Position numbers and translations under genes: made by a program
Assembly: GCA_025094145.1 (NCBI GenBank)
Contig: JALLLS010000139.1
Coordinates: 1-51,656, forward strand
Direction: 5' to 3'
Length of the DNA stretch: 51,656 bases
Origin: Spinellus fusiger
Lineage: Eukaryota > Mucoromycota > Mucoromycetes > Mucorales > Phycomycetaceae
Notes under the pieces: generated by a model
The model's input: only the letters and a program-made list of their open reading frames with translations
Database searches by the model: none
What the model was told of the DNA's origin: nothing
Shown here: positions 23,455-36,200 of the stretch, in pieces
Numbering within the stretch: the stretch's first letter is position 1
Layout: the number at the start of each line of letters is the position of its first letter

Positions 23455-25704
23455 TTAGAGTCTGGCATCTTGAGGGAATTGCTTCATGGCCTGACGAACA
23501 CCCAAATCAGCCATAATCTCCTCACTCCCACCCAAAATAGCCTAAGAAAAAGAAAGATGAATAGGTTAGTGCTATTCTTATTCATGGGTGGATTCCACAG
23601 AGATGTTCTTGGACATTGTCATTTTAAGAGAGAGAGAGAGAAACTTACTCCAAACTTGTAGGTTCTTTGGAATGATTCAACAGTTCTGCCCATGCCTGTC
23701 TTTGTAATGCCTCTTCCACTAAACAGAATGAGTCACCTGGCACTGGTAGTTATAAGGACTTACCCAAAGATCTGGCAAGCATCATCAGAGACATGGTGAG
23801 CCACACGAGTGCACTGGTATTTCAAGAGAGCAATGGGTCCAGCCAACTTGGTGGACTGCTCCAGATAGGACATGTTGCACATTTGGTAGGTGATGTTCTC
23901 AAGCCAGCTCTCCACTGCCTCCAATTGAGAAATCTATAGAATGAACACACAGATAGAAAGAAAGAAAAAGAAAGGTAAGTTAAAGAAGAAAGTCCACCCC
24001 ACAGCAAGAACAAATAAATAAAGGACATCTCCACTTACCATGCCAGCCAACTTGTTACGAATCACAGGCTGCTCAAGCAAGCTCTTGCCAAACACCTTGC
24101 GCTGGTTAGCCCACTTGAAGCAGTCTTCAATGACCCTGCGAGTGCCACCCAACACAGCACCACAGATGTACCAACGCTCGTGGTTAAAGTTGTACATGAT
24201 GACCTGGAATCCCTGTCCTTCTTTGCCGAGGATGTTTTCTACAGGGACCTTGACATCTTCAAAGGTAATGTAGGAGGTACCAGCAGAGGCAGAGTAGGAT
24301 GTCTTGATGGCCTTGGTTTCAATGGCATCATCACGCTCAATGAACAGCATGGTGATGCCCTTTTCAGTGCGGACAGCTACACTGAAGTAGTCAGAAAAGG
24401 TGCCGTTGGTGATCCACTTTTTAACACCGTTGACTGTAGAAAGAAAAGAAAAAGAGAGAGAAAAAGAGTGTGTTATTCCATCATCATCATAGCCCCATCC
24501 ATGACGGACTCACCAATAAAGTGCTTTCCATCAGCAGTACGCTTGGCAGTAGTGCGGATGGAGGCAACATCAGAACCAGCGTAGGGTTCCGTAATAGCCA
24601 AACAGATACGCTTCTTGCCCAACAATACTTCAGGGATGATCTATCTCTTCTGTCAATACCCATCGATCTCTGCCTCTTCTGTCTCTACTATTGTCTATAA
24701 AATAGAATCCTTGTTTGTTTACCTTGGCTTTAAGAGCAGGAGTACCAAAGTTCATAATGGGAGGAAGACCAATAGTGTAACCAGATGAAATGCCGTCAGA
24801 GAAGGCAGGCACACCAAGACGACCTGTTTCTTGATGAGCAATCAACTCGTGGAAGTAGTCAAACTCCTCTGGCTTCACACCACCAGGCAACTTCAATCCC
24901 TTGAGCCATGGACCAGGACCCACTTGACTGGCAAGCACACCCTCTTCTCCCAGCTGGCGGTACATGGCAGGTGTGGGGTGCTTTCCAGCATCCTCAGCAA
25001 GAATGGCTTCAGGGAGGATCTCAGTGTAGATGGAGCGCAAGTGTTTGCGGAAAGCAATGTGGGTTTCCCTAAGCATAGGCAATGAATGGTCAATAACGTG
25101 TTTTCATAAGGCGATTCATTCATTCATTCATAGGTTATTAGATGATTAGATAGATTACTAGATGGATAGATAAACAACCTCTTTTACTGTCTAGTAAAGG
25201 ACGTGTTTTCTATCGCCAAGTGATAGCATCATACTATACTATAATAAAAATAGAATATAAAAATAATAAAAACTCACTTGAAGTAGGGACTTCTGAATCC
25301 CATCAAATGGCTAGGTTCAGCATAAGGCACCTTGGAAATATCACCTGCTTGGTCAATCTTAATCTTTGCAGATTCACCAGAGATAGCACCAATTCTAAGC
25401 TTGGGTGCATACTTGACAAGCACTTCCTGACGGTGAAGACCATAAAAGTCCTCTACAGTATAAAAAGTAAGCAAGTGACTTGATAAAGATAAAGATAAAG
25501 AATGGCTATTGGTATGACTTTCTGCTTTATCAATGTACCTGTGACATCTTTACCACCAAACTCTATCAAGAGCTTGGCACCACCAGGGTGCATATCAGCG
25601 AATTTGGAAACATCATAGACTTCAGAGTCAATGATGATCCAACAGTCACCCTCAACACTGTGTTTGGCGACTTCTTGACGCGTCAATGATCTTAATTCAG
25701 GCAT
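23455..25704 (-). CDS. Cytochrome b5-acyl-CoA dehydrogenase fusion protein
   Basis: Probable flavoprotein that desaturates an acyl-CoA, with its own heme electron-transfer domain. Model: complement(join(23455..23541,23649..23718,23764..23933,24039..24433,24514..24640,24723..25068,25278..25452,25539..25704)), 511 aa. Residues 1-80 form a cytochrome b5 domain with heme ligands at His39 (MHPGG) and His62 (FYGLH), split by an 86-nt intron. The rest is a full acyl-CoA dehydrogenase: N-terminal helices, ICLAITEPYAGSDVASI (FAD/substrate middle-domain signature), VKKWITNGTFSDYFSV, VPVENILGKEGQGFQVIM and the C-terminal GGSEEIMADLG. The usual YEG-type catalytic Glu segment is replaced by GGSEE, as in the long-known fungal b5-ACAD proteins. 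The substrate is not predictable from sequence. No clear peroxisomal C-terminal tripeptide (ends DARL). Intron 25069-25277 is the longest host intron. Confidence 0.94.
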
Positions 25705-27780
25705 AAAGAGTGAGGAGAGAGGGGTATTTTAATGATGAAAAAGAAAAGGGTGATAAGAAAAAGAAAAAGAAAAGACTAAGATGTGGAGAAATTACATGTG
25801 AATATATGCATTTTCTATATGTCATCTTATACAACCTAATTCAATGAGCGAAAAAACGTAGCAATGGATTCCATCTACCTTTTTATTATCTTTTTTATTT
25901 TTATTTTTATTTTATTTTTATTTTGAATAGAATGGATAATGTAGGGAGATAAGAAACATTCTATCTCTATCAGAACAGTAAATGTTTCCATGTCTGTATC
26001 TATTGCTATGATTCATTCACTATGGTCTGTTCAGGGCTGGGTGGTTACTTGAGGAGATAAGGTCTGTCCCAAGCATGGTGAGAAGAAAGGCAGTGTTTTA
26101 TTTGGAAGAGTACCTAAAAAGATGTTAGTTGAACAGGTGCTGGGGAGAGAAGAGGACAAGAAATGCAGTCCTTTAACTTCCGATCAATAGAGTTGACTAA
26201 GAATAGATAGACATTATGGCAGTTCTAATCATCCGTGAATAGGTTTCTAGTGCTTCTATTCTTTACTAGCCAGCACAGGAGAGAGGTGTATTTTACTGTG
26301 GCTACGAAAGCACATCGATGGTGAGGTGTGCAGTGGGGGTAGAGGTGTACGGGAGAGGAATCCATTCTTATGGCCAAAAGAATAATGGGATGTGATTTGG
26401 AGTGTGATTTGGAGTGTACTCTAGAGTCTGGTCTATGCCTAAAACACTCTACTACTAAACCCAGGGTGAGAATAAGACTACAACTTATCTACAATAGAAT
26501 GAAGCCTCTTTTCATACATACAGAGAGAGAGAGACTTTATAGGTAATTTAAACAGTAAAAAGTAACAGTTTAGAGAATGTTCATTGTAAAAGAACTGATA
26601 AATACTCTTGCTATAATTATTATTTACTTTTGAAAGTATAATATATGTCCAGGCCATTTGAACAAGATCAATTGTTGACATGAGGTGTTATTTAAGCATA
26701 AATGTCTCATCTTTAATAAGCAAGAAAGGCAATCCAACACAACACAACATATACTAAAGAATCTCACTAGATTCAATACAGAATAAAAACAAGAGCTATA
26801 GCATTGGTAAGACCCACTCTGATTCGTTCCTAATCTTAAACTATTATTCTTAATCCAATACGAAACAAATCAACACATTATATTCTCAATTGAGATGGAC
26901 TCTATTTCTATACAAATAAAGAGTCATGCAACTTGTTCTTGTCAATAGGCTCATCTTCTGCCTGATCTGGGATAAGTGTATTCGTCTCAGAACTTTGACT
27001 AGCCTCATTATTGTCAGATCGAATAAAGATGTTTAAACACTGACTTTTGGTCCTACCATTGTATTCATATTACCAATTCTCTATTCTTTCTTTCCTCTGG
27101 TCTCTATCTATTTTATTCGATGTGGCCATAAGTATGAGAACCAACAAATAAAAAGCAAAGAATGAAATAAGAAAATAAGAAAATACAATGTATGCTCATT
27201 GTATTGATTACTTTTAGTAGTCATTGGACAGAACAGTGGAATTTCTTCTGATAGCCTACACAGTATTATGCCTGTCTATGATGATCAAGAACAAGGGTGC
27301 TCAAGCCTATTCTCTCTTTTCTCTCTGTTGTTCCAATGGGCTATACTTTATGCACAGAAGCATGTCTTATTTATTCTTGTACAAGATGTTTCTGCTCTAA
27401 ACAGTCTACATACTATTTTATTATTGTTGATATTTTGTAGTACTTTATCAATAGAATAAACCATGTCTTTGGTATTTCTACTTAACATATAGGTAGGACA
27501 ACCCAAGTGGGGTTTGCTTCAGCAGTCAATCAGGACAGAAGGTATAGTATTAGCACTAAGGGGGAAATATAGAAAGAGCCTAAAAGTCATGAAGACTGTT
27601 TACAGCTCACAGAGTCTTGGATGAACAGAGACAAAATAAGCAAGCAAGCAAACAAACAAACAAGATAAATGCAGATAAAGCACCACTGCATTGGAGCTAA
27701 TGCATAGGAAGTAGAAGTAAATCAACCAGGCTATTTATATTATTAAGATGACTATTAATTATATTGTTATCATTGTTATC

Positions 27781-27986
27781 ATTGTTATCACTACTATTAT
27801 TATTATCATTGTTATCACTACTATTATTATTATCATTGTTATCACTACTATTATTATTATCATTGTTATCACTACTATTATTATTATCATTGTTATCACT
27901 ACTATTATTATTATCATTGTTATCACTACTATTATTATTATCATTGTTATCACTACTATTATTATTATCATTGTTATCATTATTTG
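27781..27986. repeat. 27-bp minisatellite, seven perfect copies
   Basis: The unit is 27 bp, beginning ATTGTTATCACTACTATTAT and ending TATTATC, with copies starting at 27781, 27808, 27835, 27862, 27889, 27916 and 27943, then a partial unit. Because 27 is a multiple of three and no unit contains a stop in several frames, it creates Ile/Thr/Val- or Leu/Ser-only ORFs on both strands. These are not proteins. Confidence 0.95.
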
Positions 27987-28688
27987 ATCGATCGATGGAT
28001 GTCTACTAATGTATAATAGCTGTACACAGCCATGAATAAATAATAACTCTCCGTGGATCCACCCACACCATAGACATTCATCAGTAGACTGATTACTATT
28101 ATAAAATTATAGGATGTCTATTTCTCTTTTAGTATTGCTCATGTGGTGGTGGGCCTGTCTTCTCAAATAGAGATAGAAAGAAAAGAAAAAGATCCATAGT
28201 ATGCTGTTTTTGAAGAGATCTTTAGGCATTGTTTTTGTAGTGGCTGTCTTAAGAGTCAATGACCTTCCACATTAGATCCATGGGTAACACTCCTGTTCTT
28301 TTTGTGACAATGATCCACAAGACACTGTGTTATTGTTTGTTGGTAGTGCTCTGCTGTTCCTGACAGATGTAGTACTAAGATTTAAGTGTCACTTAATTTA
28401 TTCCCCGATAAGTACTCTTCATAGGTGATGGTATCAAAAAACAGAGGGCTATTTAGTATTGGACTATGGCTTGTCCTTGAGTCATACCTTTTCTTAACAA
28501 TGAATAAGAAGGTTCTATGCTATGTTGTGCTGATGGAAGCCGTAATGGTTTATTATGATGACAATAACACTAATAATAATACAAAGATGAAACAATTAAA
28601 GATACATTAACAACAACAAAAAAAGGGGGAAACATTAAAGTAAAAAAGAACAGTTTAGCATTGAGACTCATCGTTGTTATTAAGTTTC

Positions 28689-28689
<1 letters not shown>

Positions 28690-28762
<73 letters not shown>

Positions 28763-28764
28763 CA
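28690..28764. repeat. (TTA)n microsatellite grading into (TTATCA)n
   Basis: About 16 TTA triplets followed by four or five TTATCA hexamers. It encodes Asn/Asp runs on the minus strand in a spurious ORF. Confidence 0.95.
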
Positions 28765-30396
28765 ATACAAAACAAAACAAAGCACAACCTCTTCTTATTC
28801 CTAACATTTCTGCTATCAACACCCAATAGATAGAGAGCTATAAAAAGGCAATGGTAGAATATGTTTAAAATGTTAGAATTCATTCACTGTTTCACTCAGT
28901 CCTCTTTTATTTCAGAAAGAATCAAATAGGCAATCTTAATTCACAATGGTTCATTTAATACTGTCCACGGAATACAGTCGGTACTGTTGATGTCAATTCT
29001 ACTACATATAAGCTTGTTCTTAAAAGACCCACAGACTCATTATAATGTCTAGTAATTCTGACTATAAATTCATGAGGTCAACTCTTTTTATATTGCATTA
29101 TTAGTATTTTAAAGGCCCAGTAGACCCTCTTTGCTTGCCCCTTTTTATTTTATGTTTATTTATTTCTCATTAGAATGATAATAGAAAAAGAACTCTACAC
29201 TAAATATATGAGATCTACAAACTATGTACTATAAACAGTACAATGAAAGAGAAACTTACTACTTGTCATTAAGGAAATGATATTTCTAATAATAATAACA
29301 GTAATAACACTAACACTAACAATCCCCAAAGAGAAGAGGCAGCAAATGTTTATCATTATTTTAAATAAATCAGCCTTTTTATCACTGAATTGACTCTTCG
29401 GAGCTGATTCAAAATGGCATGCTTATTTCTTTCTGGCTCGTTCTATTATCTTTCCATTCCTTCTTTCTGGGAAGCTAAACCTTCTAAGCCCGGATACATT
29501 ACCAAAAGAAATAGAGTAGAATAAATAGAACTCTTTGTTTTGATGATTGTTTTGTATCGGAATCCACAGAACTCCAAAATTATATTTCCTAACACTTAAC
29601 AATGACATAATTAAAAAGTAGCTGGGTGTTTAAAAACTCAACCTTTGTGATGACTCATGTTGGGCAAATGACATCGTTAACGGAAATAACTCAATGTTAG
29701 CCCTTGTTCACTTTTTATTCCATGTGCTCTGAATGCCTCATTATCAGGTGACTTGCACGTGATAGATGTGGCGGATTCAACTGCAGTCATTTTCTCATCA
29801 AAAAGAGAAGCCTCAAAATAATAAAGTAAATGAATGGAGCCATTATCATTCAAAAAGAAAGGACACCCCCCCCTTCTCCTTGAGTCTATGATTCTCTATG
29901 AACAAGTCACTTGGGGCTGATCAAACTCACTGTGTGTGTGGGTGTGTGGGTGTGTGTTTGGGTGGGTGGATGGGCAGTTAACACGGCTTGGTTGTATCGG
30001 AAGTCAAATGTTGCCTTGTTTCATTTCTTATATTTGGAGAGATGTGGATCTTCTTTTTGGCCCAAGGAATCTCATGACCAGTCTAGAATTCACCTGTGTA
30101 TTTTTACTGTGTTTTATTTTTGTTATTACTTTATTAAGCAGGTTTTATTTTTCAATATCATTAAGAGACATTCACAGGTTCAATTCTTTTCTTTCGGCAC
30201 AGATCTATAGTATGACTAATAGTAGGATTGAGGCTGATATTATTATTTGCTATTGCTATTGCTATAACTCATGTTATTGTCACTATTACCACTCTTCTTA
30301 TGAGTGTTGTTGTTGGCTGTATCAGTGCTATTCTTTAGCTATCCTCATCCTCCATGTCCTCACTCTTTCTTTTATTACTATGACCCATCTTATCAT

Positions 30397-30437
30397 AAAT
30401 AAATAAAATAAAATAAAATAAATAAAATAAAATAAAA
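30397..30437. repeat. (AAATA/AAAT)n microsatellite
   Basis: Short A-rich pentamer/tetramer array about 75 bp beyond the 3' end of the RnpA-like gene. Confidence 0.85.
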
Positions 30438-30510
30438 GCAAACAGTATTTCAAGAACAACAAGAGTCAGTAAAATTTAAAAAATAGTCATGCCTCTAAGA
30501 ATGAAATTTA

Positions 30511-31110
30511 TTACCACTTTTTGCCTTCTTTTCCTGGCATATTCTTATAAGATTGGTATTCATTGTCTATTTTGTAACTAATCTTTTGAAGGGCATGTAT
30601 AACCTGTTGAACAAGCACAGGCCACTCTTCTGTAATGGAAGGCGGGCTGACATAGAAGATATAGTCATAGCCTTTTTTACATGACAATAGAGACAATAAA
30701 GATAGAGGATGGATACAATAATGATAAATAATAAATAATAAATAATAAATAAGCAGAAAAGACATGTCAATGCAAATGTCAATGCCAATTACAAGTGTGG
30801 TTGTGCATTCTAAAAAAAAAATTCTTTTACCTTCTGGAGCATAGAAAGGAAAGGTAACACCAATGGCAGCTTTTATTCTTCTTTGTGCACGTCTCCTCCA
30901 TACGGCAGATTTGCCCATTTTCTTTTTACCAGCAACAATGCAATAGCCATAGGTAGAGGGTGTATTTTGTCGCACTGCTTTGAGATTGAAGGAGGCAGTG
31001 GTGGCTTGGAAAGGAGATATTTTATTAAAGATAGGCAGCACCTGAGTGGTGGTAAGTGCCTTTGGTAATTGGCTAGAAAGACCTGAGAGTAGTGCTTTAG
31101 TGCCTAACAT
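30511..31110 (-). CDS. Bacterial-type ribonuclease P protein (RnpA-like), probably mitochondrial
   Basis: Bacterial RnpA binds the catalytic RNase P RNA and helps it process tRNA 5' ends. Model: complement(join(30511..30671,30831..31110)), 146 aa, one 159-nt intron. Residues 1 to about 45 are basic, Ser/Thr/Leu-rich and almost free of acidic residues, fitting a mitochondrial leader. The middle reads TYGYCIVAGKKKMGKSAVWR then RRAQRRIKAAI, matching the RnpA pattern VSKKVGKAVxRNRxKRxIRxA, with the RNR core changed to RRR. After the intron YDYIFYVSPPSITEEW and a helix (LVQQVIHALQKI) match the final strand and helix of the fold (bacterial: DxVxIARPxA). Start: ATG 31110, the first ATG in frame. Zygomycete mitochondrial genomes have been reported to encode bacteria-like RNase P RNA, which would be the natural partner. 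Similarity was judged by eye. Confidence 0.72.
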   Translation of the reverse strand: MLGTKALLSGLSSQLPKALTTTQVLPIFNKISPFQATTASFNLKAVRQNTPSTYGYCIVAGKKKMGKSAVWRRRAQRRIKAAIGVTFPFYAPEGKRIFFLECTTTLVIGIDICIDMSFLLIYYLLFIIYHYCIHPLSLLSLLSCKKGYDYIFYVSPPSITEEWPVLVQQVIHALQKISYKIDNEYQSYKNMPGKEGKKW

Positions 31111-32008
31111 AGAGAGTACCACTACAAAGTCACGAGGAGGGAAAGGGGGGAAGGAGTAGAAAACAAAAATAAGTAACAAAAGAAATTAAGACATCAAGGA
31201 ATCAGGACATTAGGACATTAGGAAATTAGGAAATTAAGAGATTGTGAAATTCAACATGAATCAACAGCCAATCAGAATCAGTATAGGACCAGAATGTAGG
31301 TGAGCCCTTGATGGTATAAGTAGTAAAAAAATAAGAAAGAAAACAAAAGAAAACCAAACCCCACTTCAGGATGGCCTGACTAGTTTCCTTATCGAGAGCC
31401 AGTGGCTTTAGACTCAAAAAATTAAACTTGTTCTCTCTTCAAGTTTCTCTTCTTCCAAAAACCCTTCTTTCTGCCAAGATTCTTTTTTACATTTTTACAT
31501 TTTTACATTTTTACATTTTTACATTTTTACATTTTAATATTTTAATATTTTAATATTTTTATATTTTTATATTTTTATATTTTTACATTTTTATATTTTT
31601 ATATTTTTACATTTTAATACCATTTGTCATTACAAAGTCTTTTCTTATTGGCTCATAACCCACTTTCTCCAACTTTCTCTCACTTGCATTCACATTCTTT
31701 TTCATCTTTTCTTTTTTTCTTTCTCCTCCTCCTACACCCCCCCTCTCCTTCCCCGCCCCCCTTATTTTTATTCTCTTTTTTCCCTTACTTTTTTGCTTTA
31801 TTTGCCCTTTTTTTCCCTTCTTTTCTTTCCTGGTAGATCACAGGTTTCTTACTCTTAACCTTTCTTATTCTACTCTTGCTTACTCCTCCACAAAGACACT
31901 TACCCACCCACGCTCTTGCACACATACCCACCCACACCCTTCTCTATTCCACAGTGCCTAGTAGTGTGCTTCATTTATTTTCATTTCCGATCAACTCCGA
32001 TTTCCGTC
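31111..32008. promoter_or_regulatory. Shared divergent promoter region, RnpA-like and C2H2 genes
   Basis: 898 bp between two divergent starts. It contains a clustered 8-bp A/T repeat (listed separately) and then a strongly pyrimidine-rich stretch (31680-31840) before the C2H2 gene, common at fungal core promoters. No ORF with recognisable content. Confidence 0.5.
31486..31617. repeat. 8-bp ACATTTTT/ATATTTTT/AATATTTT tandem array
   Basis: About 16 units of 8 bp, in blocks of three variants (ACATTTTT, AATATTTT, ATATTTTT), in the middle of the divergent promoter region. Confidence 0.9.
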
Positions 32009-32524
32009 ATGCTGTCCTCTCTCACCTTCCAACTGCAGGACCCACAACAAGTACTGCACAGACTCCCCTCTCCACCCAACTCTTCTTGTGGGGACGACCT
32101 CAAGCGAAGAGACAGTACACCCACCCATTTCGATGTCACAACACTACAGGAATTCTCCACTCTACCAGAAAACTATACTATCGACCACTCACACGTTAAT
32201 AAACATCACCCTAAGCTTCATAAACCATCTTCTGTAGTAGGAAAGATACCTCACAAAAGAACCTTTGAGCCCTACCGCAGATACAGAGACTCATCCCAAA
32301 CATCCCATCGATGTGAGCAGTGTGGAAAGGTCTACAAACACTTCAACTGCTTAGTAAAGCACCGTTGGGAGCATTCTGAAGAATGGGAACTTACCAGTAA
32401 ACTACTGCTCACTAAGCACCAGCAAGTCCAAATGTTAGAAGCAGCGGCAATATTAATGAGCATGGACTCCAACTCTTCCTTTACTCTTTCCCTATCAGAT
32501 TCTTTTGCTAAAAAAACACTCTGA
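32009..32524 (+). CDS. Small C2H2 zinc-finger protein
   Basis: Single-exon 171-aa protein. One classical finger is seen at residues 102-121: C-x2-C-x12-H-x3-H (CEQCGKVYKHFNCLVKH then RWEH). It is followed by EEWELTSKLLLTKHQQVQML and EAAAILMSMD, a helical tail that I recognise as travelling with this finger in several fungal proteins. The N-terminal 100 residues are Pro/Ser/His-rich and probably disordered. ATG 32009 is the first in frame; the frame is open upstream only with non-ATG codons. It is presumably a nuclear regulator, but one finger alone rarely gives strong DNA specificity, so the role is open. It is transcribed divergently from the RnpA-like gene. Confidence 0.75.
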   Translation: MLSSLTFQLQDPQQVLHRLPSPPNSSCGDDLKRRDSTPTHFDVTTLQEFSTLPENYTIDHSHVNKHHPKLHKPSSVVGKIPHKRTFEPYRRYRDSSQTSHRCEQCGKVYKHFNCLVKHRWEHSEEWELTSKLLLTKHQQVQMLEAAAILMSMDSNSSFTLSLSDSFAKKTL

Positions 32525-33212
32525 ACCATGATCTTGTATATTTCCTCTCTTATTCTTTCCTCTATTTTTCTTTTTCTTTTTTTTTTCATTTTTTCATTAA
32601 TATAACCCACCCTTTGAAAGATGCTATGGACTTGTATAGTTATATATCTATATTTATACATTTGTGTATTTATATTTATACTTGTATTTGTATTTATATT
32701 TATAAATACACTTATACTTATACTCGTGGTTATAGGACGATGGTAGTATGATAATAACAATGAGTCATTCTGTTTCTACTTATTTGTTCTGTTTTCTGCC
32801 TACACTTGTATTCCTAATTACAAGTACAAGTACAATGACACCTATCTATCTTCCCCTCTTCAATGCTAAAGGTTATGCAATTTTAGGCACTCTAATAATT
32901 CATTCATAGTGTATTCATTATTCTATTCTTTCTATTATCAAAAAAAAAACCCCCCTTTTATTATTACCTTTCTTCCATGTCTTGGAGAATTCATTATTTC
33001 AGATGACGCGTCAATAAACACCGCCATTCTCTTGTGCCTATTTCCATCCATTCATTTTTCCTGTTCCTAAAGGGCATTGTCCATAGATAGACAGATCAAT
33101 AGATATCACTATATATAGACATACTGATTGATATAGGCACCTTTGCTGTACCTCTTTTTCCTTTCTTTACCCATACAAGTACTATTGAGTTCTATCTTCA
33201 CTCCGACTCTTG
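32525..33212. other. Intergenic region between C2H2 gene and UBR1
   Basis: 688 bp. It contains a TATA/TTATAC-type low-complexity stretch at 32636-32735 and pyrimidine-rich sequence towards the UBR1 start. No gene is seen. Confidence 0.5.
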
Positions 33213-36200
33213 ATGGCTTCTTCTTCTTCTAAAGCAGCGCACATTACACACTTGGCAGACTACCTGTGGCAATCTCCTCTTCTATTCAACTGTAAATTCA
33301 ATGAAACTGCAAAACAACACATCTTGGAGAGATGTTATGCATCTTTATGGAATGGAGACGAAACCCTTAAACAACATTATTATTTTGCTACAGAACAAAT
33401 CCTAGAAGACGCAACCAAAAGACAATCACGCCAAAGAGACGGCAAAGAACCCTCCATCCAATCCAATCCACAGTCATGGCACACCAACAGTATTCTCCCT
33501 CTTCAAGATCTGTCTAGTCAAAGAGGAAGACAATGTGGACACGTCTTTCGCAAGGGAGAGCCTGTCTATCGCTGCAGGTAAGACCCCATTCTTTTCTTCT
33601 CTCCCTACCGAGAGAGAGAGCAGTGTAAATAAAAATTGTATTAGAAACTGTGGATTGGACGATACCTGCGTGTTTTGTTCAAAATGCTTTCATGCCACCG
33701 ACCACGACGGCCACGACGTTCTTTTCTCTGTCAGTCCAGGATCAGGAGGCTGTTGTGATTGCGGAGACCAAGAAGCATGGAAAGTGCCCTTGGAGTGCAA
33801 AGTACATTCTCCCGATGCAACAGCAGCAGCAGCCGCCGCCGCCATGGAGGAACAGTTAAATCTTACACGTGTGCCTCCTCATGTTCTTCAGCACATGCAG
33901 CATACATTCACCTGTGTCTTGGATTTTATACTGGATTGTTTTGCTCTTGCTCCTGATGAAGTGGCATTGCCTGCTTCTACCGACAGTCTTGTCAAGGAAA
34001 GCAGACGACAGCGCAATGTACTAAAGACCATGGGGATTCCATCGCATGGAAAGTCTCATAGACCCACAGCAGACAATCGCATGGAGACAGAGGATTCAGT
34101 TGTGGCAGAAGAAGATGTAGATATGCACGAAAACGATACAGTGGAGATAGAGAATCTTAAGCAAAAGTCCAATGAGGAAGAGTTGTATGCATGCATTGCT
34201 TGGAATGATGAAGCACACGCCTTTTCTCATGTGCTGGAGTGTATCATGTCAGCGACTGGGTGTGGGTGGGACAAGGCAAAGCAGATTGTCGATGTGATCC
34301 ATGTTCATGTAAGTCTTTTTGAGCCATTCAACGATAAATAACATGTGTAGGGAAGAGAGATCATTGCTGTGTCTTCCAATATCGATGAATTGCGCAAAAT
34401 AGCTGCTCCTTTGGCTGCGATCAACTTGGGAGTAACTATCCGTCCCGCACAAGAGACATTCAGAGAACAAGTGTGTGGACTCTTGGTGGACTGGTTGAAG
34501 GAGTTGGTGAATGGTAATATGCGGTTCTTTGGTACAGTTGAGAATGGAGACAGTATCATTCGTAATGTGATGTGTGCTACTCTTTGTGGTGAATGGGAAT
34601 TGCGTCTGCCCCTTGCTCTCCTAACCACCGAGTCAAAGAGCGGGAAGTCTCGCTCAGATGGAGAAGAAGACACGGAGAAACATGATAATGGCATTGCCAG
34701 TGAAGAAGATGTCGAAATGTTTGATCCACAGGGAGCACATGGTGTTCAGTCTGGTAAAACAGGCTCTCCTGAATCCTTAGACACAAGCCCCATCATCTAC
34801 CGTAACCAGTGTGATGTAGCAAGTATTGACTGGGAGCCTGCTGCTATGGTGAAGGAGTATCAGCACCTAAGAGATGAGGAAGAAGAGTATGCAGAGCTAT
34901 TGGATGCAAAAAGTACATTGAAAAGACCCAGTGGCACTGCAGCTGGTAAAAGAGTAATGAGGGACTCTACCAATGCCATTCGCTTGGGTCTTAACATGCA
35001 AAAGGAGTTTGAGGAGAAGCTGCGTCTGGATTATCTTATGCTCTACGATCTCAAGTTATGGAAAGAAGTGCGGATCTCATTAAGAGAACTCTATATCGCC
35101 ACACTTGCCTCTAGCACAGTCTACAAGAAGATCCTTGGTAATAATCCTGGTTATCCTTGTATTAAACCCCTGTGTGCTTTGTAGGAAGACGTCTGGCAAG
35201 GAACTACGCTCGATTGGCAGAATCCTTTTTACTCAAAGACCGTGAACCTGAAAACTCAATCATTCTATTCTCTGTACAACTACTGACAGTACCCACCGTA
35301 TCTGATTTGCTGGTGAATGAATACTACTTCTTTGGTATCATTTGTTCTACATTGGCTGCCTTTTTCTTGACAGACCATCTATGCCTTATTCTACCTTCCC
35401 AGAGATCCCACTTACCAGCAAGGATCAACTGTGAATCGCGTGCTTTCCGTACACGACGTTATTTCAATGCCTTTCATGATCTGCGCTACATTATGAATGT
35501 GGACATGATCAAGCAAGTCCTCGCTGTGGATCCTCTCTATATTCGTCAATACCTTGACTTGATTAGCCTATTCCAGGGAATGAATGCACAGACCTGTCAA
35601 AAGGACACACACGTTGAATATGAGTCCGAGATTTGGGTCAATGCTTTCAATGTGACACTTCAGATTGCAAAGTGCTGTCGACAATTCTCTGATTGTTTTG
35701 CCATGCTACCTACTACTACATTGCAAGACAAGATCAACACAGCAAGGACACTTATTCATGCCATTGCTCGAGTATTAAGACAGATTGAAGAATGGCGGTC
35801 TGATGAGCCTGAGGATGATATGGAAACACCCAAACTACCCAATTCACAGCCTGTCATTATGGGTACTGCTCGACAGACATTCCATGATGTTGTTCTTCCT
35901 CATACACAACCCTTTGCTGTCATTGACTACGATGTCTGTAAAAACCCCGTCTCCTTCCATCATCCCCTGCATTGGTTATTAGCAGGCCTACTTGAATACT
36001 CTTCATTACTGGAGGATCAAGTGCTCCAAGAAGCAGGCTGGTCAGGTGGATTTGCACAAGCCATAACCCTCTACAACACCTTTTATGGTGATGGCAACGA
36101 TACTACAGACGCACTGCTTCCTGCTCTTGATTTCCCTGTACGCACAATTGTGTTTTCATCACAGATTAGAGCAGGTGTATGGGTGAGAAACGGCTATGGT

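Larger units (their letters stand above)
25705..30510. other. Gene-free AT-rich region with simple repeats
   Basis: About 4.8 kb with no supported ORF. A mid-GC pocket at about 26020-26460 is not coding in any frame I could follow. The left end should contain the ACAD-like promoter. Several tandem repeats are listed separately, and a GT/GGGTG-rich stretch lies at 29931-29972. It could hold unrecognised non-coding RNA. Confidence 0.5.

Noticed and set aside
27748..28009. Repetitive Ile/Val/Thr and Leu/Ser ORFs, and the idea of a CRISPR array
   Set aside because: The 27-bp units are directly abutting with no spacers; a minisatellite in all frames, not CRISPR or protein.
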